From: an uncultured Bacteroidales bacterium
GTDB taxonomy: Bacteria; Bacteroidota; Bacteroidia; Bacteroidales; UBA932
NCBI GenBank assembly: GCA_934667175.1
Contig: CAKULN010000006.1
Span: 29,417-93,416 of the forward strand
Reading direction: 5' to 3'
DNA length: 64,000 bases
Below the pieces are notes generated by a model. It was not told the DNA's origin. It made no database searches and was given only the letters and a program-made list of their open reading frames with translations. Below are positions 17,864-25,713 of this stretch, one piece after another (position 1 is the first letter of the stretch; the number at the start of each line of letters is the position of its first letter). A program made the translations under genes and the position numbers.

Positions 17864-19744
17864 TCAATCAATGTTAATTGCACCTTTCCTCTCACAAACA
17901 CGAGCAGAGACCTCCACGGAATGTTTGTGGGCAGACTTGACAGTCTTCCCTTTCAGGAAATCCGTCACGAATGTCGCCGTGAATGAATCACCCGCACCGA
18001 CAGTGTCAATGACTTTAACTTTTGGCGTGGCCAGTTCGGACACCAGCCCGGTTCTGTCATAGATACGGCTGCAGGAAGCGCCGCAAGTCAAGACAACCAA
18101 AGAGATTGAATATGTCGCGAACAGTTCCTGAACCAGAGAATCCGCGCTTACTCCATACAGACCCGCAAGAAGATCTGCTTCCTCGTTGTTCAATTTGAAT
18201 ATGTCCGCCCTTCTCAAAGACTCGTCTATCAGTTCCTTTGAATAATAGTTCTGCCGTATGTTAATGTCAAAGACCTTCACGCAAGATGGTTGTGAAGCGT
18301 CCAGCAATCTACGGATTGAAGCCCTGGAGACTTCCGACCTTTGGGCCAGCAGCCCCCAGCAAACGCAGTCAGCCTTGGAGACAATATCCAGCATTCCGTC
18401 CGTCACCGTGATGAAATCCCATGCGGAATCTTGTTCTATGTCATATTCAGGCTGACCGTCATCTTCAACCGTCACGTTCACCTTTCCGGTTCTCCGTCCT
18501 TCAAGTGTCAGGACTTGATCCGCATCAAGTCCATTGTCAGTCAGGATCTTTATCGCCCTTTCGCCAGGCTCATCCTTTCCCACAGCCGAGACGACGTGCG
18601 CATCAGCGCCATTTTTTCGTGCGAAATAAGCGAAATTGACAGGAGCCCCGCCAAACCGTGGTTCTCCGGGAAGAATATCCCAGACCAATTCCCCTATTCC
18701 GACCACTGAAGGTCTGGCCTCCAGATCGATGATAACCTTCATCGAGGATTCACGGTGGGCATCAATGAATTTGTACGCATTGTCGTAATTCTGGAAAGTG
18801 AACCGGTTCGTCACCAAAGGAGCCAGATCTATGATGCTGTCCGAGACACATTCCACCGCCTTCTGATAGTCTTCGTGCCTGTACATCATTGTGCCGGACA
18901 ACCTGAGTTCGTGTTCTCCCAGATAGAACATGCTCAAGGCCGGGTCCTTAGCGAACACGGCCACAACAACAATGTCACTTCCTTTCTCGATGCACTCCAT
19001 CAAAGACCTGACAGACGACTCCACTCCGGCCACCTCGAATCCTACCTGAAAGCCCTCTTCACCAAAAATTTCCTGACAAGCTTCCTTCAGGGTCATGCGA
19101 GCCACATTAGCCGTGTGGGTCAAACCACATTCGCGGGCTATATCCAGCCTTAGATCACAGACATCGGTAATCAACACCTTCTTCGCTCCTCTTGCCATGG
19201 CGAACTGAGCGACAAGGTTGCCGATGGTGCCCGCTCCGGAGACAACCACATTCTTGCCCCGGACATCAGTCCTCGATGTCGCGTGGGCTCCTACAGCAGC
19301 CGGCTCAATCATGGCACCATAATCCAAAGACATTCCATCAGGTAGCCTGACAACCCTGTCCTCTTCCACCACAAACAGATCCTGAGCGGCTCCGTCAGCC
19401 TGAAACGCCTGAACACGAAGATTTTCGCAAACATTGTATTGTCCTCTTATGCAAGGGGCACACTTACCGCAGACAAGCTGAGGACGGCATGTCACAGCAT
19501 CTCCTACTTTCGCGACAGACACTTCTTTTCCTACGGCCACTACAATGGCTGAATACTCGTGACCTTGGACCACGGGATACACCGTAGCAGGATGTTGACC
19601 ATGATAAGAGTGAATCTCCGAGCCACAGATGCCAATCCTTTTTATGTTCAGAAGCAACTGATGATCTCCGAGTTGTTTCACGTCAATGTCCGGGACAATC
19701 TGAAAATCCAGAACCCCGGGAGAGGTTAACACAATTCTTCTCAT
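17864..19744 (-). CDS. Zinc-type medium-chain dehydrogenase fused to PfkB sugar kinase
   Basis: 626 residues with no signal peptide, so cytoplasmic. Residues 1 to about 345 are a polyol/sugar dehydrogenase of the medium-chain family: catalytic zinc motifs GICGSEIHSYHG and GHEYS, structural zinc cysteines CGKCAPCIRGQYNVC, and the Rossmann motif SGAGTIGNLVAQ. Residues about 347-626 are a PfkB kinase: VGIGELVWD start, GGAPVNFAYFA and the catalytic DTVGAGDSFTATF. The linker is almost absent. The reactions would be NAD(P)-linked oxidation of a hydroxyl, then ATP-dependent phosphorylation, for example polyol to ketose to ketose phosphate; the substrate is inferred. It overlaps the symporter gene by 4 bp (ATGA), implying import and metabolism of the same small molecule. 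Confidence 0.9.
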   Translation of the reverse strand: MRRIVLTSPGVLDFQIVPDIDVKQLGDHQLLLNIKRIGICGSEIHSYHGQHPATVYPVVQGHEYSAIVVAVGKEVSVAKVGDAVTCRPQLVCGKCAPCIRGQYNVCENLRVQAFQADGAAQDLFVVEEDRVVRLPDGMSLDYGAMIEPAAVGAHATSRTDVRGKNVVVSGAGTIGNLVAQFAMARGAKKVLITDVCDLRLDIARECGLTHTANVARMTLKEACQEIFGEEGFQVGFEVAGVESSVRSLMECIEKGSDIVVVAVFAKDPALSMFYLGEHELRLSGTMMYRHEDYQKAVECVSDSIIDLAPLVTNRFTFQNYDNAYKFIDAHRESSMKVIIDLEARPSVVGIGELVWDILPGEPRFGGAPVNFAYFARKNGADAHVVSAVGKDEPGERAIKILTDNGLDADQVLTLEGRRTGKVNVTVEDDGQPEYDIEQDSAWDFITVTDGMLDIVSKADCVCWGLLAQRSEVSRASIRRLLDASQPSCVKVFDINIRQNYYSKELIDESLRRADIFKLNNEEADLLAGLYGVSADSLVQELFATYSISLVVLTCGASCSRIYDRTGLVSELATPKVKVIDTVGAGDSFTATFVTDFLKGKTVKSAHKHSVEVSARVCERKGAINID

Positions 19745-21327
19745 TTATCTTTCTTTTTTCCAAGCATACAAACCACTGTACTTACCAAGCCTCCGATCGG
19801 AGCCCACCATGGCCATGCTATCACCACTTTATGGCCAAACAAGGCTGTCGTCAGAGGATTCATTATGTATGGCTGCATCAGCAGAACCACCAACAAGCCA
19901 ACAATCAAAGCCGCTGTCACACTCTTTTCATTGCCTCGCCTTGTGTATAGGGCCGTGATGAACACACCCAGCATCCCGGCATAGGAGAAGCACATCACAC
20001 CTGTCGCGAAATCCACCAGATTCAGTCCGGAAGCCTGCTGCATGACCGCGGTAAGAATAGCGAAGGCGGTCAACGCGCCACCCATCAAGGCAGACATCTT
20101 TTTCGATGAAGAGATCTGCTCCGCATTCCCCTTGATCTCCTCTCCCTTTTGTTTTCTGACCGGAAGGTAAAGATCCGTCACAAAACTGGAAGCCATGGCA
20201 TTAATCGCAGAGTTGAAACTGGACAGGGCGGCCGCAAGAAGACCGATGATCATCAATCCTCTCACACCCGCAGGAACGCAGTTCTTAATGTACTGAGGGA
20301 ACACGTCTCTTGCATCAGTGAAGAAACCGGAAGACGCTCCCAGAGACGGATCCTCATGATACTTCAAGAACAGCAGCAGACCTATGGACAAAAACACAAA
20401 CACAATCGGAATAGCCATCAACTGCGACACAACCAGAGATGAGCCAGCCTTTTTCAGGCTCTTGCATGTCAGTTGTCTCTGCACAAACTCGTGGTCTGTG
20501 CTGAATTGGGCGAACTTAAAAATAGCGTATGCGAACAAAGCGCCTATCAGATTGTAAGGTCTTGTAAAGTCAAAGGAAGGATCCACAAGCATCAGTTTGT
20601 TTCCTTTCGTCCAACCGCTGATGGTTCCGTCCGCATACATGGCGTAATTGTCCTGCTGAGGCAACTTGACCATTCCGTTTCTCAAATTGTCCACAATCTG
20701 AGAGAACCCCATGTCCAACGAATTGTAAAGAAGGATCAATGCCAACACACCGGTTCCTATCACAAGCAGTATCTGAAGGGCATCGATATAGATGAGCCCT
20801 TTGATCCCTCCACACATAGTATATATCGTGCTGATGACACCGAGTATGATGATCGACCAGACAATAAACTGAAAATCTATTCCTCCAAAGCAAATGACGG
20901 AAATCGCGATGGCCGCGATAAAAAGCCTTGACCCGGAAGTGAACAACTGTCCGAGGAGGAACATCACACTTGTGGACCGTTTGGCGGTCTCTCCGAATCG
21001 TTCTCCAATATACCCATAGATAGTGATGGTCTTGGCGTTATACAACTGCGGCAACACAAGCCAGGCCACGAAGATTCCTCCGACAACCGCGCCGACACAA
21101 CTCATTATGAAGGTTATGTTCGTGTTGAAACCAAGTTCCGGAGACCCCACGAAAGTTCCGGCACTGATCGAAGTTCCGGTCGCTGCCAAGGCCACCAGCC
21201 AGCCGGGCATGGAACGACCGGCTGTGAAATAATCCTCTATGTTCCTGTTCTTCTTCGAGAACGCCGCTCCTATCGTCATGAGTGACAACAGAAAAACGGC
21301 CATCAATATCCAATCAACAATGCTCAT
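19741..21327 (-). CDS. Sodium:solute symporter (SSS) family transporter
   Basis: ATG 21327 is preferred (528 residues); it lies one base after the preceding stop codon (TGA-C-ATG). An upstream start at 21363 would overlap that gene. The protein has about 13-14 hydrophobic helices, a FTAGRSMPGWLVALAATGTS segment near residue 40 typical of sugar/inositol/sialate SSS carriers, and conserved RGLMIIGLLAAALSSFNSA around residue 355. It would import a small solute with sodium across the inner membrane. Its position between the regulator and the dehydrogenase-kinase fusion suggests it brings in the product that the latter oxidises and phosphorylates. Confidence 0.92.
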   Translation of the reverse strand: MSIVDWILMAVFLLSLMTIGAAFSKKNRNIEDYFTAGRSMPGWLVALAATGTSISAGTFVGSPELGFNTNITFIMSCVGAVVGGIFVAWLVLPQLYNAKTITIYGYIGERFGETAKRSTSVMFLLGQLFTSGSRLFIAAIAISVICFGGIDFQFIVWSIIILGVISTIYTMCGGIKGLIYIDALQILLVIGTGVLALILLYNSLDMGFSQIVDNLRNGMVKLPQQDNYAMYADGTISGWTKGNKLMLVDPSFDFTRPYNLIGALFAYAIFKFAQFSTDHEFVQRQLTCKSLKKAGSSLVVSQLMAIPIVFVFLSIGLLLFLKYHEDPSLGASSGFFTDARDVFPQYIKNCVPAGVRGLMIIGLLAAALSSFNSAINAMASSFVTDLYLPVRKQKGEEIKGNAEQISSSKKMSALMGGALTAFAILTAVMQQASGLNLVDFATGVMCFSYAGMLGVFITALYTRRGNEKSVTAALIVGLLVVLLMQPYIMNPLTTALFGHKVVIAWPWWAPIGGLVSTVVCMLGKKKDK

Positions 21328-21328
21328 G

Positions 21329-24175
21329 TCAACAATCCTCGCTTCTTTCAGCAGTTGTGTCAATCAATGTGTAAACCTGAGTGTAAGGTTTGTTAGGATT
21401 ACCGGTACCTTTTTTCATCAGAGCCTTCAACTCATCGAAATAGGACGGCCAAATCCGGCACGGATCTATGTCGTTGCGCAGACATACGGAGCACGCCATT
21501 CCTATCACCTCACCCATCATCGCACACGTCCTCATCACTCTTGTGGTTCCCAAAGCCAGATGCGACACGGAAATATCCCTTCCCGCCATAAACATGTTGC
21601 GGACATCCTTGCTGTAGAAGCATCTGAAAGGGATAGGATAAAAGTCAAGAGGCGTCAGACAGCCACGACTCAGCCATGGGTCTTTGAACACAGACGCATT
21701 TTCAGGATCCGGTTCATGATTGTCAATATACCATGATGTGCAGACACAGCCATCCTCGTAGATTTTGAAATCTCTCAAATCCTGCTCCTTGAGGACAAAC
21801 TCACCCATGATTCGACGGCTTTCCCTTTTGCCGGCATAATAAGAAAGCCATTTTATGGAGGATTTGGCATACTCGTCTCTGAATGAAGAATGGTTCTTTA
21901 TATATGACCAGTTGGAATACGCCACATACATTCCATAATCCCGGATTTTTTCAGCTTCGGCGATCTGGTCATCCATCATGCCGACCTCCCAATACCATTG
22001 TCCCCGACGAACCTTTTGGACGGTTTTCTCATCTATTGGCAGTCCCCAATCAATATCCGGGAAACATGTAGGCTCATCCTCTTCTTCGGAATACCATTGA
22101 ACAGAAGCACCCAAGGTGATGCCATCGGATTCCAACGGCGCCGAAGGTTCCCCATATTCATCAAAAGATTCTCTTCCCATAACACAACTTGCCCCGGCAA
22201 GAACCCCAAGAGCCGCATCCCCTGTACAATCAGCAAAGTAATGACCGGAAACTCTTATGGTTCGGTAATTGTCAGTGTTTGTGGCTGTCACGCTGCAGAT
22301 CGTTCCAGAGTCAGATTTATCCACCCCTGTCACTTTGTATCCTAAGAACAGTGTAATGTTCTTTTCTTTTAATATTATGTCAAGTTTCTTCTCGTCCTCG
22401 TAGACTTCAGCAGGTCTTGCGTTACCTTTACGGGAAGGGGCGAATTCATTCAGGAGGTATCCCAGAGATGGATACGGGCCGATGTTGATCCGGCCTCCAA
22501 GCCCGACTCTCACTTCAGACGAATTGTTTCCTCCGAGGACTTTGCGATCCTGAACCAAAGCCACCTTGTGTCCAAGCCTGGCGGCAGACAAAGCGGCACA
22601 CATTCCGGCCACACCACCTCCGACAATCACAAAATCAAAGGTGCCCTTGTCTTCCGGCAAGGAAGGAATCCCCAGATATTTGTTTCTCAATGTGGAAATA
22701 TCTTCGACTGGAGCCCCATGGTTCAATGTCAGAAGAACGGAGTCAAAGCGTCCGTCAAACCCAGTCAAATCGTGAACGGACAAATGATGATTGCCTCTTG
22801 TCAGATGAACCATACCGCCCTCCTGCCAATGCCAATCAACTGAGCCGGTGCCGAATGTGCATCCGAGCGGTTTTGAGTCTATCGACAGACTGAACACTCC
22901 CGGAGTAGGTTTGTCCGTCCAAAACGCAGTCCAATTCTTCGTACGGACAAATATATGATAATCACCTTCTTTCGATACGAAAAAAACAGTGCTTGCATCT
23001 TCTACAGGCCGTCCGAGTCCGTGGGCAAGCAAATAGCTTGACCCCATGACATCCATAAACTGGGAATCAGAGGTCCACCCACCGACATCGTCAAAGGCCG
23101 ATCCGCACAACAGTATAGAATCCTCCTTGGCGTTTTTTGAAGAGCCCGAAGACATGCCCAAGACAAATTTAGAAGCAATGGTTTTGCTAAGGTGAACCTC
23201 CTCTTCATTTATCATTTTATGAAGCATCTCGAATGATTGCTTCGCCACGAGCTCGGTTGGCTGATAGACATAGGTAAGTTTCGGGCTGTATATCTCGGCG
23301 TTATCCCCTTGATCAAAACCGACAACCGCAAAATCATCAGGAATTTTGTAGCCAAGATTATTGATTGCGGCCAAACCCTTAACAGTCAAAACATTCGATG
23401 GAAAGATCAAAGCGTCGACACCTCTCTCGTATGAATTTTTAATCACATCGGTCATGTCAATGCCGATAGTCGGTTTTGAAATGACATTATCCTTGACATA
23501 ACACGACAGGCCGTTCTCTTCCATTTCTTTTCTGTAGCCTGTAAACCTCTGCAAGATTGTAGGAATATCAGATTGATATCTGATCATCTCTATCTTCTTG
23601 TGCCCGTTCTCTATCAGGTGTCTGGTAGCTTGACGCCCGGCATATTCATTGTCCATCATCACTTTACCGACGCCATCAAGGCCTTCGAGGTCTCGGTCGA
23701 AAATGACCACCGGCACCGAGTTTCTGACAATGTCTGAAAGTTGTTTTTCAGTGTGCGCGCATGGCGCGACAATCAGCCCGTCCACCCCAGTGGCGATGAA
23801 CCTGTTGACCAATTGGCACATCTTCTCGGGATTGTCATCAGAAGATCCGAATATTGAAAGATAACCTGCTTGTGCGGAAATGTTCTCGATATGTCGGCAC
23901 ACCTCTCCGAAGAAGGAATTGGATATGTCAGCCACGACTATGCCCAAGGTGTTGCTGAATCCGGACCTTAGGGATGATGCCGCCATATTCTTCTTGTACC
24001 CAAGTCTTTTTGCGGCGTCAACTATTCTTTCAGCCGTCTCTTTCGAAGCGGAACAAAGGTATTCGCCATTAGGACCTTTTTTAGCGTTAAGGACAAACGA
24101 AACCAAAGAAATTGAAACACCGGCGGCTTCCGCCACGTCTCGAATCGTCACCGTATTTGATATTAGTCTTCCCAT
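21329..24175 (-). CDS. LacI-type regulator fused to FAD-dependent oxidoreductase
   Basis: 948 residues from ATG 24175, chosen because the LacI headpiece (VTIRDVAEAAGVSISLVSFV) begins about 8 residues later; ATG 24244 is also in frame. Residues about 8-60 are the DNA-binding headpiece and 60-345 the periplasmic-binding-like effector domain (LGIVVADISNSFFGEV, GYRKEMEENGL, GFDQGDNAEIYSP). At about 348 it passes directly into the kind of segment that precedes the FAD domain in secreted Bacteroidota oxidoreductases (MGSSYLLAHGLGRPVEDA), then an FAD-binding domain with VIVGGGVAGMCAALSA near 510 and FMAGRDISVSHLALGTTRV near the end. No signal peptide is present. It is the first gene of the 24-kb train and may repress it. 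I know of no characterised protein with this architecture. The fusion is continuous and in frame. Confidence 0.88.
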   Translation of the reverse strand: MGRLISNTVTIRDVAEAAGVSISLVSFVLNAKKGPNGEYLCSASKETAERIVDAAKRLGYKKNMAASSLRSGFSNTLGIVVADISNSFFGEVCRHIENISAQAGYLSIFGSSDDNPEKMCQLVNRFIATGVDGLIVAPCAHTEKQLSDIVRNSVPVVIFDRDLEGLDGVGKVMMDNEYAGRQATRHLIENGHKKIEMIRYQSDIPTILQRFTGYRKEMEENGLSCYVKDNVISKPTIGIDMTDVIKNSYERGVDALIFPSNVLTVKGLAAINNLGYKIPDDFAVVGFDQGDNAEIYSPKLTYVYQPTELVAKQSFEMLHKMINEEEVHLSKTIASKFVLGMSSGSSKNAKEDSILLCGSAFDDVGGWTSDSQFMDVMGSSYLLAHGLGRPVEDASTVFFVSKEGDYHIFVRTKNWTAFWTDKPTPGVFSLSIDSKPLGCTFGTGSVDWHWQEGGMVHLTRGNHHLSVHDLTGFDGRFDSVLLTLNHGAPVEDISTLRNKYLGIPSLPEDKGTFDFVIVGGGVAGMCAALSAARLGHKVALVQDRKVLGGNNSSEVRVGLGGRINIGPYPSLGYLLNEFAPSRKGNARPAEVYEDEKKLDIILKEKNITLFLGYKVTGVDKSDSGTICSVTATNTDNYRTIRVSGHYFADCTGDAALGVLAGASCVMGRESFDEYGEPSAPLESDGITLGASVQWYSEEEDEPTCFPDIDWGLPIDEKTVQKVRRGQWYWEVGMMDDQIAEAEKIRDYGMYVAYSNWSYIKNHSSFRDEYAKSSIKWLSYYAGKRESRRIMGEFVLKEQDLRDFKIYEDGCVCTSWYIDNHEPDPENASVFKDPWLSRGCLTPLDFYPIPFRCFYSKDVRNMFMAGRDISVSHLALGTTRVMRTCAMMGEVIGMACSVCLRNDIDPCRIWPSYFDELKALMKKGTGNPNKPYTQVYTLIDTTAERSEDC

Positions 24176-24223
24176 ACGTCCGCAAGTTAAACAATATATT
24201 TTATTAAAACGGTAAAGAGTGTT

Positions 24224-24239
24224 GGTAAAACGTTCTACC
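24224..24239. promoter_or_regulatory. Candidate LacI-family operator
   Basis: Sixteen-base near-palindrome GGTAAAACGTTCTACC; its halves differ at one position and the centre AACGTT is a perfect palindrome with the CG step usual for LacI-family sites. It lies about 50 bp before the chosen start of the LacI-fusion gene, so autoregulation of the whole train is plausible. Inference from symmetry and position only. Confidence 0.4.
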
Positions 24240-24478
24240 GGCATTATTCCGAACCAGTCCAGGAATTCTCCATAGTATGTTACGGCACCTTCGCCCGCCT
24301 CGCCGGCAAGTGGTGTTACGCTGACATATTCACAAAAGAGAGGGTGACTTTGGCCTCCCTCACTTATTATATTCTGTATCCAATGAATATACTCTCTCTG
24401 GCAAGATCACACCTCTTCTCCTTCGGTACGCCAGAAGCACTTTTCCTGTGCCAGAACACCGAAGTCAGGCTGATTTCT

Positions 24479-24560
24479 CAAGAAACACGAGAGTCATATC
24501 ATCCATCCTCGTTCACTCAGTGCCTTGACTTACGCTATGAATGTGGACTCATTTTAGGAA
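24479..24560 (-). pseudogene. Fragment homologous to the 3' end of a PP2C phosphatase gene
   Basis: The minus-strand translation resembles the C-terminus of the PP2C protein at 25714-26523: ESTF-x-A, VKAL and VFLEKS correspond to ESTFRA, VKALTDWG and VFLGRS there, but stops and a deletion interrupt it. A 27-base block (24479-24505) is identical to 25725-25751 in the same orientation, and the match weakens towards 24560. The two copies flank the AbiE remnant. Confidence 0.6.
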
Positions 24561-24652
24561 AGCATCTATCTCATGTCATGAAAATATCGAAGATAACTAG
24601 CATAATATTTCTAAAAAGAATTATATTTGCTTTGTTTTAGAAATATATTGCC

Positions 24653-24997
24653 GTGATAAGTTATTTAAAGTTTAGGGAAAAGTTGTTGCCTGAAGGGTGT
24701 TTTTCCATTCATCTGGCAAGAGCGTACTTCCCTTCTTTTGACAGGAACAATCTTACGAGATGGTCACATAAAGGCTTGTTGATAAAGCTACGACAAGAAT
24801 GGTATGCTTTTCCGGAACTGCTTCAACGGCCTGATTTTTCGCGATATGTGGCCTGTCGCATCTATCGTCCGTCATACATAAGCCTCCACACGGCGCTGAG
24901 CATTTATGGAATGATTCCAGAGGCGGTTACGAGCATCACATCTGTCACAACATTGAAAACAGCCAGATTTGAGAACAAGTTCGGGCAATATTCCTAA
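24653..24997 (+). pseudogene. Truncated AbiEi-family antitoxin
   Basis: 114 residues from a GTG start. It matches the N-terminal half of Bacteroidota type IV antitoxins/AbiEi-like regulators: FREKLLPEGCFSI, then FDRNNLTRWSHKGLLIKLRQ (winged-helix region) and RIYRPSYISLHTALSIYGMI. Family members are usually near 200 residues; here the frame stops at FGQYS with TAA. The next codons, in the same frame, are already inside the AbiEii toxin, so the antitoxin C-terminus and the toxin N-terminus appear to have been deleted together. Confidence 0.7.
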
Positions 24998-25705
24998 TTG
25001 GAATATATACAACTCATGGTGCTTGACTACCTTGCCACCACGCAATACCTCAGTAAACTGGCATTCATCGGTGGCACTAACCTTCGTCTTATCAAGGGTA
25101 TTGACAGGTTTTCGGAAGATCTTGACTTCGACTGCAAGGATCTTTCCGAACAGGATTTTGTTGATATGACAGACAAAGTGATCGCATTTTTGAAGAACAG
25201 CGGTCTGACTGTAGAGGCACGTGACAAGGCAAACGACAAGTTGACCGCTTTCAGAAGGGACATATTCTTTCCGGAATTTCTCTTTGAGCTTGGATTGACA
25301 GGCCATAGAGAGGAACGATTTCTTCTGAAGATTGAGGCTCAGAACCAAGGGGTTCCTTACCAGACAGAAATGCGGCACGTACAACGATGTGGATTTTTCT
25401 TCTCATTGCCGGTTCCGCCAGATTCCGTATTGCTCAGTATGAAACTCTCAGCATTGCTTGCAAGGGCGAAAGGGCGCGATTTCTATGATTGTATGTTTTT
25501 GATGCAACAAACAAAACCATCATACGAATTTCTGAAGGAAAGAGTCGGAATATCAAACACTGAGGATTTGAAAAAAGCCATTACAGACAAATTGTCCGCA
25601 GTTGACCTGAATGTGAAAAAGCGTGATTTCGAGCACCTGTTGTTCGACACCCATTCCGCTGACAAAATACTCCTTTTTCCAGAGTTCGTAGAGGAGAATT
25701 TGTGA
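24998..25705 (+). CDS. AbiEii-type nucleotidyltransferase toxin, N-terminally truncated
   Basis: Open from a TTG at 24998; ATG at 25016 is the first ATG (229 residues from there). The nucleotidyltransferase motifs survive: FIGGTNLRL followed by RFSEDLDFD, and the later KLSALLARAKGRDFYD segment of the AbiEii fold. Family members usually have 20-40 residues before the EYIQLMVLDYL segment; here this follows directly, in frame, after the antitoxin stop. AbiEii proteins transfer nucleotides to RNA or protein targets and are neutralised through AbiEi. With the antitoxin cut and this N-terminus missing, the pair is probably inactive, although the core fold may still be made. Confidence 0.7.
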   Translation: MEYIQLMVLDYLATTQYLSKLAFIGGTNLRLIKGIDRFSEDLDFDCKDLSEQDFVDMTDKVIAFLKNSGLTVEARDKANDKLTAFRRDIFFPEFLFELGLTGHREERFLLKIEAQNQGVPYQTEMRHVQRCGFFFSLPVPPDSVLLSMKLSALLARAKGRDFYDCMFLMQQTKPSYEFLKERVGISNTEDLKKAITDKLSAVDLNVKKRDFEHLLFDTHSADKILLFPEFVEENL

Positions 25706-25713
25706 ATAATGTG

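Larger units (their letters stand above)
24176..24652. other. 477-bp intergenic patch with gene fragments
   Basis: Next to the LacI-fusion gene lies the candidate operator. The minus frame remains open upstream of that gene to about 24390 and reads coding-like (for example LAGEAGEGAVTYYGEFLDWF), but I do not recognise it; it may be the relic of another gene. At 24479-24560 the minus strand matches the 3' end of the PP2C gene found 1.25 kb away. The right part, 24570-24650, is AT-rich and probably carries the promoter of the AbiE remnant. Confidence 0.4.

Noticed and set aside
21329..24244. Start of the LacI chimera at ATG 24244
   Set aside because: It would add 23 residues without similarity before the canonical headpiece and put the candidate operator inside the gene; ATG 24175 is preferred, though not proven.
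24344..24640. 98-codon plus-strand ORF before the AbiE remnant
   Set aside because: Part of it is antisense to the PP2C-end fragment and the rest is AT-rich; no domain.
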